This document shows positions 1-8,289 of a DNA stretch of 64,000 nucleotides, piece by piece. The first letter of the stretch is position 1, and each line of letters opens with the position of its first letter. The notes beneath the pieces are model-generated. The model made no database searches, was not told the DNA's origin, and worked only from the letters and a program-made list of their open reading frames with translations. The stretch is from positions 62,001-126,000 of the forward strand of contig CBDCZB010000002.1 of NCBI GenBank assembly GCA_965224415.1, in the 5' to 3' direction. The position numbers and the translations under genes were made by a program. Source of the DNA: DAOUJI01 sp965224415 (GTDB lineage Bacteria > Chloroflexota > Dehalococcoidia > Lucifugimonadales > JAGWBF01).

Positions 1-33
1 ACGTAGAATCCCTTCGTCCGGCCTCGTGCGCCC

Positions 34-516
34 ATGAGTTTCACCGAAGTCCTCATTCTGGTTATACGTTGGATTCACGCCATCGCAGCGGTCGCTTGGG
101 TCGGCGGAGGGCTCTTCTACTTGCTCGTGCTCCGTCCAAACCTCTCAAAGGGGGACGGAGTAGCAGACGACCGGCGGCGCATAGGGGAGCAGTTTCGAAG
201 CCTCGTAAACACAGCGATAGCAGTGCTGCTCGTGACCGGGGTCATTATGACGCTGAGCCGGCTCACGTCGGACACCGCTGGACCGGCTTACATTGCCGTC
301 CTGGTTGTAAAGATCGCGTTGTCCCTGTACATGTTCTATTTGGTCAGATTCCTCAGGTCAAAGAGCTATCCCCAAGACCTGGAGGGAGAGACGCGGGGCT
401 TGCGGAGAATCACCTCGGCGTTTAGCGGGGCGACGGCGGTCACTGTGTTGGGCGTGGCGGTGTTCCTGCTTGCCGACGTGCTGCGCGCCTTGGTGGAGAT
501 AAGCCTTGACGCATAA
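34..516 (+). CDS. CopD-like integral membrane protein
   Basis: 160-residue polytopic membrane protein with about four hydrophobic segments (residues about 7-30, 57-77, 84-104 and 131-152). The first helix carries a His followed by AVAWVGGG, and such an N-terminal H-x-x-A-x-x-x-W-x-G-G pattern is typical of CopD/DUF2269-type membrane proteins, which are linked to copper or heme-related electron transport. The substrate cannot be read from the sequence. No clear Shine-Dalgarno sequence precedes the ATG, and the gene lies at the window edge, so an upstream operon partner may be missing. It is followed after 45 bases by the Trm112-like gene on the same strand. Family placement is moderately secure; function is unknown. 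Confidence 0.6.
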   Translation: MSFTEVLILVIRWIHAIAAVAWVGGGLFYLLVLRPNLSKGDGVADDRRRIGEQFRSLVNTAIAVLLVTGVIMTLSRLTSDTAGPAYIAVLVVKIALSLYMFYLVRFLRSKSYPQDLEGETRGLRRITSAFSGATAVTVLGVAVFLLADVLRALVEISLDA

Positions 517-561
517 AGGCCCGGACGGTCCGACAGTCCTCGCGCACTGAAGGAGTGGGAA

Positions 562-747
562 ATGAAGAGAGACCTGGTTGATATTCTGGCGTGTCCCCTG
601 TGCAAGAGTCCGCTGGATCTGAGAGTGGACGTTGAGGACGCAGAGGAAGTGCTCAGCGGGTCCCTCCACTGCCAGGCCTGCAACGAAAGCTACCCGATAG
701 AAGACTCCATACCCAACCTCTTGCCGCCCGACCTGCGGGGAGCGTGA
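562..747 (+). CDS. Trm112-like zinc-binding protein
   Basis: 61-residue protein with the layout of the bacterial Trm112/YcaR family: an N-terminal LVDILACPLCKSPL motif (first Cys pair, C-x-x-C), an acidic middle, then a second pair in HCQACNESYPIED and the closing IPNLLP signature. The four cysteines probably form one zinc ribbon. In eukaryotes and archaea Trm112 activates methyltransferases; in bacteria the role of these short proteins is poorly defined. A good ribosome binding site (AAGGAG, 8 bases upstream) supports the ATG. Length is typical for the family. Confidence 0.85.
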   Translation: MKRDLVDILACPLCKSPLDLRVDVEDAEEVLSGSLHCQACNESYPIEDSIPNLLPPDLRGA

Positions 748-838
748 CAACTTAATAAGAAATTAAGAATCGCCTTCTACAATTCCAAATAACGGGAGCG
801 ATAGGCCGCTCCAGTTGCCCTATCGTAGGAGGTGGAAC

Positions 839-937
839 ATGGCACAGTTTGCCAGGAGTCTCAGCATCGGCATGACAGCCGCCGCCATAGCGGCCATGCT
901 GGCGGTGGCTTACTTCTGGGTGGGTTCCGGGTTCTAA
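839..937 (+). other. N-terminal membrane anchor of the HtrA-like protease, in another frame
   Basis: A 32-codon reading frame with an excellent ribosome binding site (TAGGAGG, 5 bases before ATG) encodes a short basic start and one hydrophobic helix ending WVGSGF, then a TAA. It is too short to be an obvious independent gene. The downstream HtrA frame has no ATG and no ribosome binding site, but its upstream extension reads S-F-F-T-S-P-A-A-A-A-L-F-D-E-D-E, exactly what should follow a signal anchor. The two therefore look like one gene separated by a frame change around position 925-937. This is either a real frameshift, a programmed shift or a one-base assembly error. Confidence 0.6.
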
Positions 938-968
938 CTCCTTCTTCACCAGTCCCGCCGCGGCGGCA

Positions 969-2054
969 TTGTTCGATGAGGACGAGGTGACTTCCATATA
1001 TCAAACCGTCAGTCCGGCGGTCGTGGAAATCAGCACAGGTGAGAGCGGAGGCTCAGGGTTCCTCATCGACTCCGACGGGCACATCGTCACCAACGACCAC
1101 GTCGTAGAGGGCGAGGAGACCGTAACCGTAACTTTCCCCGACGGTTCCTCCTCCGAGGCCGATGTCAAAGGCCGCCTTCCCGGAAACGACCTTGCGCTCC
1201 TCAAGGTGGATTCGTCAGTGGTCGAGGGGATAACTCCGGTCACCCTTGGGGACTCCAGCGCTCTCAAACCGGGCCAGTTGGCCATAGCCATCGGCGCCCC
1301 ATTCGGACTTGAAGGCACAATTACCGTGGGAGTGGTGAGTCAGGTCAACAGAGACATGCCCAGCCACGTCGGGCGTCTGGTGTCCGGCGTGATACAGACC
1401 GACGCAGTCATCAATCCGGGCAACTCCGGCGGACCCCTTCTGGACTCCAACGGGTCGGTCATAGGCGTCACGACTGCTATCCGCACGACTGGGCTTCAGT
1501 CCGCGTTCGGGGGAATCGGGTTCGCTGTGCCCATCAACTTCCTGAAGGACAACCTGGACGACTTGAAAGAGGGCGGGGTGATTCGGCCTCCCTGGCTGGG
1601 AATACGGGCCACTGAAGTTACCCCGGAACTGGTTGAGGACTTGGACCTGTCCGCAGACAGTGGGGTGTACGTGATTGGCGTCGAACCGGACAGCCCGGCT
1701 GACGACGCGGGCATCATGGGTTCGGGACTCTGGGATGACCGCCCGACGCGCGGCGGAGACATCATCACGGGGGTGAATGGAGTTTCGGTGGACAGCGTGA
1801 CGGCCTTGATTACCCAACTGGACGCTTACAGCCCAGATGATGAGGCGCCTCTCACCATCGTCCGAGATGGAACAGCCAGGACGGTTACGGTGACTCTCGG
1901 CGAGTGGCCGGAGGAGATGCGCGAGCCTACGACCGGCGGTGGCTTCTACCCAGACTTCGATGAGTCGTTCCCCGATCTCTTCCCCAATTGCGACGAGCTG
2001 AACCTGCCTCCCCATATCGAGGAGTGGCTCTGCGACCGGCTGCCCTCCGACTAA
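969..2054 (+). CDS. HtrA/DegP-like trypsin-fold serine protease with PDZ domain
   Basis: Periplasmic or surface S1C protease. Numbering from the TTG at 969, the catalytic triad is visible as His44 (IVTNDHVVEG), Asp74 (GNDLALLKV) and Ser153 (NPGNSGGPLL). A PDZ domain follows (about residues 215-310, with PPWLGIRA and GDIITGVNG). The C-terminus is acidic and proline-rich and contains two cysteines. Such proteases degrade or refold damaged envelope proteins. The assigned start lacks a ribosome binding site; the true start is probably the ATG at 839, which encodes a membrane anchor in another frame (see that entry). A strong terminator follows at 2089. The family call is firm; the 5' structure is uncertain. 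Confidence 0.85.
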   Translation: MFDEDEVTSIYQTVSPAVVEISTGESGGSGFLIDSDGHIVTNDHVVEGEETVTVTFPDGSSSEADVKGRLPGNDLALLKVDSSVVEGITPVTLGDSSALKPGQLAIAIGAPFGLEGTITVGVVSQVNRDMPSHVGRLVSGVIQTDAVINPGNSGGPLLDSNGSVIGVTTAIRTTGLQSAFGGIGFAVPINFLKDNLDDLKEGGVIRPPWLGIRATEVTPELVEDLDLSADSGVYVIGVEPDSPADDAGIMGSGLWDDRPTRGGDIITGVNGVSVDSVTALITQLDAYSPDDEAPLTIVRDGTARTVTVTLGEWPEEMREPTTGGGFYPDFDESFPDLFPNCDELNLPPHIEEWLCDRLPSD

Positions 2055-2088
2055 TCTGCAGAGGCCGAACGGCCCGCTGCATCAATCC

Positions 2089-2134
2089 AAGCCCCCCAAG
2101 GCCGACCCTCCAGGCCTCGGGGGCTTCTCTTTTT
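2089..2134 (+). terminator. Rho-independent terminator after htrA-like gene
   Basis: AAGCCCCC pairs with GGGGGCTT around an inner GGCC/GGCC helix, followed by CTCTTTTT. It sits 35 bases after the protease stop codon and would also insulate the convergent tenA-like gene. Confidence 0.8.
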
Positions 2135-2186
2135 GGATTCGTTCCTGCCCACATTCCAACCTTCCCATAGGGTGAGAAGAGGAATG

Positions 2187-2224
2187 CCCCCTCTCCCGCC
2201 AGGAGAGGGTCGGGGTGAGGGCGG
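2187..2224. repeat. REP-like palindrome (CCCTCTCC/GGAGAGGG)
   Basis: CCCTCTCC and GGAGAGGG form a hairpin, followed by TCGGGGTGAGGG. It directly abuts the stop codon of the leftward tenA-like gene. Palindromes of this form are a common dispersed intergenic repeat in many GC-rich genomes; only one copy lies in this window. Confidence 0.5.
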
Positions 2225-2893
2225 CTACAGGGGCCACTGCTCAAGGTTGTAGGACATGTCCCAGAAGAGGCGCTCGTAGCGGAGGCTGGTGACGTAGGCC
2301 GCTTCCATCTTCCGCACGTCCTCCTCGGTGGAACGGGCGGCCAGCCCGTCGGCAAAGGAACGCGCCCAGTCCGCCAATTCCTTGTATTCGGGCGACGAAT
2401 ACATCGCTATCCACTCGGCGTAGAGGGGAGCGTTCTCAGGTGGCCCCTGCCGGGATAGATTGTCGCCTATCTCCCAGTATCCCCACTGGCAAGGCAGCAA
2501 CGATGCGGCCAACTCCTGGTAGGTCCCCTGGTGGGCCACGTTCAGCAGGAAGCTGGTGTAGGAGACGGTGGTGGGCGCCGCTTCGGTGGCCTCCAGGTCC
2601 TGGCGGGTTACGCCGAACTTGGCGCAGTAGCCCCGGTGCAGGTCCATCTCCGTGTTCAGGGTCTCGTGGAGAAGCCGGGCGAACCAGGACTGGGCCTCCA
2701 GGTTGGGGGCCCTCGATGAAGCCAGGGCTAGGACGCGGCTGTAGTCAATTAAGTACAGATAGTCCTGGCGCACGTAGAACTTGAACTTTTCCACGTCCAG
2801 GGTGCCGTCCCCGACGCCCGTGACAAAAGGGTGCGCCAGAATCGCCTCACGTATGGCAAGAGTTTTTGTCTCAACCGCATCGGCAAACCCCAC
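2225..2893 (-). CDS. tenA: TenA-family thiaminase II / aminopyrimidine aminohydrolase
   Basis: 222-residue all-helical protein of the TenA family, which hydrolyses aminopyrimidine breakdown products of thiamine for salvage. The catalytic cysteine is Cys135 in LLPCQWGYWEIG, the family signature, and the conserved C-terminal glutamate is near residue 207 in YERLFWDM. Length matches the family. Some related proteins act in other metabolite salvage, so the precise substrate is not certain. It is a single gene, divergent from glcD with about 106 bases between their starts and convergent with the htrA-like gene. No riboswitch was seen upstream. Confidence 0.88.
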   Translation of the reverse strand: MGFADAVETKTLAIREAILAHPFVTGVGDGTLDVEKFKFYVRQDYLYLIDYSRVLALASSRAPNLEAQSWFARLLHETLNTEMDLHRGYCAKFGVTRQDLEATEAAPTTVSYTSFLLNVAHQGTYQELAASLLPCQWGYWEIGDNLSRQGPPENAPLYAEWIAMYSSPEYKELADWARSFADGLAARSTEEDVRKMEAAYVTSLRYERLFWDMSYNLEQWPL

Positions 2894-2999
2894 GGAAAAC
2901 CTCCCGTTTCAGAAAAACATTGGCGGAAGTATACCAACAGCGAGGGCTGGCGTTTGAAGCGTTGGGCGGCAGGCATTAGAATGGAGTTAGGAATCTGAC

Positions 3000-4445
3000 A
3001 TGCCCATTGATTCAAGAACTGTCAAGAAACTCGCCGCCATCGTGGGCAAGGACCACGTGATTCACCACCCCGAAGACCTGCTCGTCTACGAATACGACGG
3101 CTCCATCGACCGCGCGACGCCCAGCGTTGTGGTGTTCCCGATATCCACCGACGAGGTGAGCCGGGTGGTTTCTTTGGCGCGGGATGAGGGGGTCCCGGTG
3201 GTGTGCCGAGGCTCCGGCACCGGTTTGAGCGGCGGGGCCATCGCCTCTATGGGAGGCGTTCAGGTTGCTCTGACCCGAATGACCCGCATCCTGGAAATCA
3301 ACACCGCCGACCGCATCGCATTAGTGGAGCCGGGAATCGCCAACCTGGAACTGGACAACCAGGCGCGCAAGCTGGGGTTCCGATACGCCCCCGACCCTTC
3401 CAGCCAGCGGGCGTGCAGCATCGGCGGCAACGTCGCCGAGAACGCCGGAGGCCCCCACTGCCTGGCCTACGGCGTGACCACCAACCACGTAGTGGGCATG
3501 GAGGTCGTGCTGGACGACGGCTCGGTGGTGTGGCTGGGCAGCGATTCAGCTGACGCCCCCGGCTACGACCTCCGAGGAGTGTTTGTAGGGTCGGAAGGCA
3601 CCTTCGGAATCGCAACCAAGATAGCCGTGCGGCTCCTCCCCGTACCGGAGTCAGTGAAAACACTGTTGGGAGTTTTCCCCGACATCGGCTCCGCCACAGC
3701 CACCGTGTCCGCCGTCATAGGCCGGGGCATAGTGCCCGCCGCCATGGAGATAATCGATTCGGTGTGCATCGGGGCCATACTTAACGTGAACAAGGGGGTC
3801 TTTCCCGAGGACGCAGGCGCTGTGCTGCTGGTGGAGCTGGAGGGACTCCAGGAAAGCGTGGACGATCTGGGCACCGACGTGGAAGCTGCCATGTACGACG
3901 GCGGCGCCGGCGAGGTGCGCATAGCCGCCGACGTGGCCGAGCGGGAACGCCTCTGGTCGGCCCGGAAGGGAGCATTCGGGGCCTTGGGGTCCATCGCCCC
4001 CAACTACTACCTCGTGGACGGAGTGGCGCCCCGCACGAGGCTGACGGAAGCCCTGGAGCGAGTGGCCGAAATCGCTGACAAGTATGGGCTTGTCGTGGCC
4101 AACGTGTTCCACGCCGGAGACGGCAATCTCCACCCCTGCATAGCCTTCGACGAAAGGGAACCAGGAGCCGTGGAACGAGTGGTCGCCGCGGGTGAGGCCA
4201 TGCTGAGGGTGTGCGTTGAGATGGGAGGCTCCCTGACGGGAGAGCATGGCGTGGGGCTCGAAAAGAAGGCCTACATGCCTATGGTCTTCAGCGACGAGGA
4301 CATGTCCGCCATGATGAAGGTCCGGGACGCCTTCTGCCCGTCGGGACTCTTCAACCCCGGCAAGATATTCCCCGGCGGCCCCGAATACGCCCATGAGATG
4401 CAGCGGGCCGCCATATCCACCGCCGGTCCGGGGTCCTACATATAG
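3000..4445 (+). CDS. glcD: Glycolate oxidase subunit GlcD-like FAD-linked oxidase
   Basis: 481-residue FAD-dependent 2-hydroxyacid dehydrogenase of the GlcD/D-lactate dehydrogenase family. The PCMH-type FAD domain comes first (CRGSGTGLSGGA at about residues 70-81, and PSSQRACSIGGNVAENAGG near 140). The C-terminal cap domain carries FHAGDGNLHP and GEHGVG, which hold the metal or substrate ligands. With the next two genes it forms a GlcDEF-type complex that oxidises glycolate (or lactate) to the 2-oxoacid and passes electrons through iron-sulfur clusters to quinone. The downstream gene starts immediately after this stop, so translation is likely coupled. Substrate is not decided by sequence. 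Confidence 0.88.
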   Translation: MPIDSRTVKKLAAIVGKDHVIHHPEDLLVYEYDGSIDRATPSVVVFPISTDEVSRVVSLARDEGVPVVCRGSGTGLSGGAIASMGGVQVALTRMTRILEINTADRIALVEPGIANLELDNQARKLGFRYAPDPSSQRACSIGGNVAENAGGPHCLAYGVTTNHVVGMEVVLDDGSVVWLGSDSADAPGYDLRGVFVGSEGTFGIATKIAVRLLPVPESVKTLLGVFPDIGSATATVSAVIGRGIVPAAMEIIDSVCIGAILNVNKGVFPEDAGAVLLVELEGLQESVDDLGTDVEAAMYDGGAGEVRIAADVAERERLWSARKGAFGALGSIAPNYYLVDGVAPRTRLTEALERVAEIADKYGLVVANVFHAGDGNLHPCIAFDEREPGAVERVVAAGEAMLRVCVEMGGSLTGEHGVGLEKKAYMPMVFSDEDMSAMMKVRDAFCPSGLFNPGKIFPGGPEYAHEMQRAAISTAGPGSYI

Positions 4446-5762
4446 GTGGCCATGCCTTCTCCAGACCGTCCGGCCCCCTCTTCCGTCGCCCAGGCGCTTG
4501 CGCCCGAGGACAGTCTTGCCGGATACGCCGTGGACGGCCTAACGCCTCGGAAAGCTGTTCTGCCCACAAAGCCCGACGACGTGTCCGAGGCCCTGTCCTG
4601 GGCATCCGCCGAGCGTATGGCGGTCGTTCCGCGAGGCGGCGGTGTGCACATCGGGTTGGGCAACGTGCCCAGCCGAGTCGACCTAGTCATTGGCACCGAA
4701 AGGCTGGACAAGCTGAATTTCCACGAGCCGTTGGACATGGTGGCGCAAGTGCAAGCGGGAATTACCCTTGAATCGCTCCAGTCCCAACTGGCCAGGCACG
4801 GCCAAATGCTTCCTGTAGAGTCTCCGGCGGCCGGCAAAGCCACCATCGGCGGAATCCTGGCGTCGAACGTGTACGGGCCTTCAAGGTTCGCCTACGGGTC
4901 CCCCAGGGACTGGTTGATAGGCATAACCGTGGCTCTCGCTGACGGAACGCTGACCAAGGCGGGCGGGCGCGTCGTTAAGAACGTCACCGGGTATGACATG
5001 GGCAAGCTCTACGTAGGCTCACTAGGAACGCTGGGCGTGATTGTCGACGCCACGTTCAAGCTCGTTCCTCTGCCCGCTTCAAGCGTCGCGCTGCTGGCGC
5101 CCTGCGCTACCGTCGAGGATGCTCTGTCCCTGGCCACTGGGATACTCAAGTTGCCGGGCCAGCCGACATCGGTCTATGCAATCAACAGGCAGGCGGCTGA
5201 CACGCTGGAAATGCCCGACCTGTTTCCTCCTCAGCACGGAGGATTCCTCCTGGTTGGCTACTCAGGCCGCAAGAGCATGGTAGACCGGACTGAGCGAGAC
5301 GCCCAAGGCGTCCTACCATCCGGTTCCACCGTGCTAAAGGGAGACGAAAGCGTCGACCTCTGGTGTCGGCTGACCAACCTGGGATGGTCCGACGCCGTTG
5401 CGCCGCACTTCATGCTCCGGGCCTCCGTCAGGCCATCCCGGATAGGAGGCTTGCTCAGGACCATCAATCAACTGCCGGAAGGAGGCGTGGCCGTAGACGC
5501 GGCGACCGGGACCGTCCGCCTCTACTGGTTTGATGAACAGGGAGACGACATGACTGAAAGCCTGATATACAGAATCCGGGAAGCCGCCCTTGATGCAGGC
5601 GGACACCTGACGGTGGAGAGCTGTCCGTTGAGCGTCAAGCGGCGCATCGATATTTGGGGAGACCTGGTCAGCGGCCAGGGGCTGGACCTTATGCGGCGTG
5701 TCAAACAGCAATTGGACCCGAACTCAATCATGAGTCCTGGGCGCATGGCGGGGAGGATATAG
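4446..5762 (+). CDS. glcE: Glycolate oxidase subunit GlcE-like FAD-binding protein
   Basis: 438-residue second flavin-type subunit with a PCMH FAD domain (VPRGGGVHIGLGN at about residues 59-71, GKATIGGILASNVYGPSR near 135). It is less complete than GlcD, as is usual for GlcE. It begins with a GTG directly after the GlcD stop; an in-frame ATG lies two codons later at 4452. Somewhat longer than enterobacterial GlcE. Lies between GlcD and GlcF, each abutting, so the three are one operon and probably one complex. Confidence 0.82.
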   Translation: MAMPSPDRPAPSSVAQALAPEDSLAGYAVDGLTPRKAVLPTKPDDVSEALSWASAERMAVVPRGGGVHIGLGNVPSRVDLVIGTERLDKLNFHEPLDMVAQVQAGITLESLQSQLARHGQMLPVESPAAGKATIGGILASNVYGPSRFAYGSPRDWLIGITVALADGTLTKAGGRVVKNVTGYDMGKLYVGSLGTLGVIVDATFKLVPLPASSVALLAPCATVEDALSLATGILKLPGQPTSVYAINRQAADTLEMPDLFPPQHGGFLLVGYSGRKSMVDRTERDAQGVLPSGSTVLKGDESVDLWCRLTNLGWSDAVAPHFMLRASVRPSRIGGLLRTINQLPEGGVAVDAATGTVRLYWFDEQGDDMTESLIYRIREAALDAGGHLTVESCPLSVKRRIDIWGDLVSGQGLDLMRRVKQQLDPNSIMSPGRMAGRI

Positions 5763-7079
5763 ATGCTCCAGCCGCCTGCACATCCCGCTTTCACTGGCCC
5801 TGACGCACCCGCCGACGAGGACCTGTACAAGTGCGTCCACTGCGGCCTTTGCCTAAGCGCCTGTCCGACTTACGTCCAGTTGGGGGTGGAAACCGAGTCC
5901 CCCAGGGGCCGCATATCCTTGATGAAAGCCGTAAAAGAAGGCCGTCTGGGAATAACGGACCGGGTGGCGTCCCACTGGGAGCTATGTCTGCAGTGCCGGG
6001 CCTGCGAAACGGCCTGTCCTTCAGGTGTGCCCTTTGGGCGGCTGATGGAGTACACCCGGGCCCAGACCAACGCCAACGGCGCCGGCGGTTTCAAGATGCG
6101 GCTGGTGCGTTGGGCTTTTCTCCGAGGCGCTTTGGGACGGCTTGGCCGTCTCCGTTTCGGAGCCAGGCTGTTGCGCGTCTACCAGCGGTGGGGCCTCCAG
6201 AAGCTAGTGCGGGCGTCGAGGCTGCTCCGGCTTCTGCCCGGCGGAGTGCATGACATGGAGAAGTCTCTCCCGCAAATGGCGGACCGCTTCTTCGGACCCA
6301 GCCCCGGAACCCATCGGAGCCTCATCCCACGCCGCATGACGGTCGCCCTATTGTCGGGATGCGTGATGCCGCTGGTGCAGGGTGCCACCATGGAGGCCGC
6401 AGTCAGGGTTCTAACCCGGAACGGCTGCGACACGACTACGCCGGTGGGCCAGGGATGCTGCGGCGCTCTGAGTTTGCACAGCGGGGAACTGGAATCGGCC
6501 AGAAGCATGGCCCGGAAGAACATCGATGTCTTCTTGGCGGCCGGAGTCGAAAAGGTCGTTGTGGCGTCGGCGGGCTGCGGGTCAGCCATGAAAGAGTATG
6601 GCGAGCTTCTTAAGGACGATGCTAGCTATTCAGAGAAGGCCCGCCAGCTCAGCGACATGACAGTGGACGTGACCGAGCTTCTTGCCAGCCTGCCCCTGGA
6701 GCCTCCGAAAGGGGAGGTCAGACGCAAAGTTACCTACCAGGACCCCTGTCACCTGTCCCACGCCCAAGGCATAACGCGGGCTCCCAGGGCCTTGCTGGAA
6801 GCCATTCCAGGGTTGGAGTTGGTTGAGATGGAGGACTCGACCCGTTGTTGCGGAGCGGCGGGCATCTATTCCATGGTGCAAAAAGAGATGTCCGGGAGAG
6901 TCCTTGACGCCAAGATGCAAGCGGTAGTCGCAACGGCCGCCGATTGCGTGGCCACCGCCAACCCAGGCTGCATGATTCAAATTGAGACCGGAATCGCCGA
7001 AAGAGGAATGAACGCAACCGTCTGCCACGTTGTGGACCTTCTGGATGAGGCCTACAGGAACGAGGAACTGAACGGTTGA
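5763..7079 (+). CDS. glcF: Glycolate oxidase iron-sulfur subunit GlcF-like
   Basis: 438-residue electron-transfer subunit. Two ferredoxin-type [4Fe-4S] motifs lie near the N-terminus (C-x2-C-x2-C-x3-C-P at residues 24-35, KCVHCGLCLSACP, and again at about 74-85, CLQCRACETACP). Two CCG-type domains follow, seen as GCCGALS, DPCHLSHAQG and CCGAAGIY; the CCG motif usually holds heterodisulfide-type or cubane clusters. It starts at the base after the GlcE stop and its end overlaps the next lipoprotein gene by four bases (TTGA). It likely passes electrons from the flavin subunits to the quinone pool. Confidence 0.87.
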   Translation: MLQPPAHPAFTGPDAPADEDLYKCVHCGLCLSACPTYVQLGVETESPRGRISLMKAVKEGRLGITDRVASHWELCLQCRACETACPSGVPFGRLMEYTRAQTNANGAGGFKMRLVRWAFLRGALGRLGRLRFGARLLRVYQRWGLQKLVRASRLLRLLPGGVHDMEKSLPQMADRFFGPSPGTHRSLIPRRMTVALLSGCVMPLVQGATMEAAVRVLTRNGCDTTTPVGQGCCGALSLHSGELESARSMARKNIDVFLAAGVEKVVVASAGCGSAMKEYGELLKDDASYSEKARQLSDMTVDVTELLASLPLEPPKGEVRRKVTYQDPCHLSHAQGITRAPRALLEAIPGLELVEMEDSTRCCGAAGIYSMVQKEMSGRVLDAKMQAVVATAADCVATANPGCMIQIETGIAERGMNATVCHVVDLLDEAYRNEELNG

Positions 7080-7447
7080 AGCCTGGGGCCGTGCTCTTGA
7101 CTACGCTGGCCGCAGTCCTTGTCGCCGCGTCCTGCGGCGGGGAGTCCAGCCCAGAGTCTACCGTGCGGGACTACTACGACGCCCTGTCCAGGGGAAACGC
7201 CGTTCGACTCCCCGACCTCTTCGTTCCCGAAGTGGCCGATTCGATGCTAAGGACGCGGTTGCAGCCCATCGCCGTAGAAAACCTGATCATCAGGACGGTC
7301 TCCACGACTGATGACTCCGCGCTGCTCACTGCGGAATATGACGTGGACTTCCCCGAAATTGCCCGCATCAAGGCAACTATAAGCCTGTTGAAGCGCGGTC
7401 AGCGCTGGCTGATTTCGGAGTTGACCCAGGAGAAGGCAGGAGAATAG
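7076..7447 (+). CDS. Small lipoprotein with NTF2/DUF4878-like fold
   Basis: 123-residue exported protein. A signal peptide ends in a lipobox (VAASC), so the mature protein is probably lipid-anchored on the outer face of the membrane. The remainder (ESTVRDYYDALSRGN near residue 28) resembles NTF2-like DUF4878 lipoproteins, which form a cone-shaped pocket of unknown ligand. The TTG start overlaps the glcF stop by four bases, so it is translationally coupled to the oxidase operon. A role in that pathway is only implied by position. Confidence 0.65.
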   Translation: MKPGAVLLTTLAAVLVAASCGGESSPESTVRDYYDALSRGNAVRLPDLFVPEVADSMLRTRLQPIAVENLIIRTVSTTDDSALLTAEYDVDFPEIARIKATISLLKRGQRWLISELTQEKAGE

Positions 7448-7450
7448 AGC

Positions 7451-7669
7451 ATGGCCATTGGATGCCCGGCGATCCTGGGTCTGACTGCCATCTTCTTTGG
7501 AGTCCTGTTTCTCTTGGAGAACCTAGGCGTACGGGACGGATTGGTGCGAGATTTCTGGCCGGTCGCGCTCGTCATCGTCGGCGTGCTGAGCATCGTAAAT
7601 GTCAACAGATTCAGAATTAGGTACGGAGGCAGGTACAGGCGCGGATGGCCGCCCGACACCGGCCCATAA
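7451..7669 (+). CDS. Small two-helix membrane protein (LiaI/DUF5668-like)
   Basis: 72-residue protein with two hydrophobic helices (about residues 5-23 and 35-50) joined by GVRDGLVRDFWP, followed by a basic Arg/Gly/Tyr tail. A helix pair joined by a short linker ending in W-P is characteristic of LiaI/LiaF-type and DUF5668 transmembrane domains, which are often linked to envelope stress. It follows the lipoprotein gene by three bases and is probably the last gene of the glc operon. Confidence 0.6.
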   Translation: MAIGCPAILGLTAIFFGVLFLLENLGVRDGLVRDFWPVALVIVGVLSIVNVNRFRIRYGGRYRRGWPPDTGP

Positions 7670-7736
7670 GCCCATAGCCTGCGTACGATTGGACTGGTCC
7701 GGCTATCCGACCCTCGGTCTGTAGGCGACACACCTG

Positions 7737-7791
7737 TTGACAGATTAGACCTTTGGGATTACTGTGATTCTAATCAATGTCTTTGACATTG
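7737..7791 (+). promoter_or_regulatory. Promoter and palindromic operator of the RHH/RelE pair
   Basis: TTGACA at 7737-7742 is followed 17 bases later by the weaker TACTGT at 7760-7765. A perfect inverted repeat CAATGTC-TTT-GACATTG lies at 7775-7791, before the antitoxin ATG at 7815. RHH antitoxins commonly autorepress by binding such palindromes, so this is the likely operator. Confidence 0.6.
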
Positions 7792-7814
7792 TTTACCATC
7801 AGGAGGGAATTCCG

Positions 7815-8036
7815 ATGACTCAAATCACCGCCCGTGTGCCAGATGAACTTGCGGAAGCCTTGGACGCGGCGGCCACACAGCTCAAACGCAGCCGTGCTGA
7901 GGTGATTCGCCAAGCGTTGGAGCGATATCTGGAAGACTTCGATGACCTCTCCGTGGCGTTAGACCGGCTGCGCGACCCCTCCGACCCTGTTCTGGACTGG
8001 GATGAGGTCAGGCGTGAGCTACTCGGTTCGGATTAA
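7815..8036 (+). CDS. Ribbon-helix-helix antitoxin (CopG/RelB-like)
   Basis: 73-residue DNA-binding antitoxin. The N-terminal strand TQITARVPDEL and the following helices (LKRSRAEVIRQALERYLED) are the ribbon-helix-helix fold. The C-terminal acidic tail (DPVLDWDEVRREL) is the usual toxin-binding segment. AGGAGG lies 9 bases before the ATG at 7815, which is preferred over an upstream in-frame start at 7764. The toxin gene overlaps its 3' end. It probably represses its own operon through the palindrome at 7775-7791. Confidence 0.85.
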   Translation: MTQITARVPDELAEALDAAATQLKRSRAEVIRQALERYLEDFDDLSVALDRLRDPSDPVLDWDEVRRELLGSD

Positions 8037-8253
8037 GCGCAGCGCAGCCAAGGAGTTGGCTGATCTCCCGAAACCGGAGAGGACTCGCATAGTACATGCC
8101 ATCGACAGTCTTAGTGAGAAGCCGCTGGCGGGGAGATCGCTCAAGGGAGGGATGCGCGGGCTGCGGCGCCTACGTGTTGATGATTACAGGGTCGTATATG
8201 AACTGCTTGACGACGAACTTGTCGTCTTAGTGGTCCGCGTCGCACACCGCTAA
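8002..8253 (+). CDS. RelE/ParE-family toxin
   Basis: 83-residue toxin of the RelE/ParE superfamily: SYSVRIKRSAAKELADLP at the start, KPLAGRSLKGGMRGLRRLRVDDYRVVYEL in sequence in the middle (split here by my description: the GLRRLRV-DDYRVVYE core is diagnostic) and VVRVAHR at the end. Such proteins cleave mRNA at the ribosome or poison gyrase; the Arg-rich core and terminal R-x-x-H-R fit the RelE side. The start may be ATG 8002 or GTG 8014; both overlap the antitoxin, giving coupled translation. Confidence 0.85.
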   Translation: MRSGVSYSVRIKRSAAKELADLPKPERTRIVHAIDSLSEKPLAGRSLKGGMRGLRRLRVDDYRVVYELLDDELVVLVVRVAHR

Positions 8254-8289
8254 GACGCCTACCGCCAGTCGTAACAGCAGGCCCGACGC

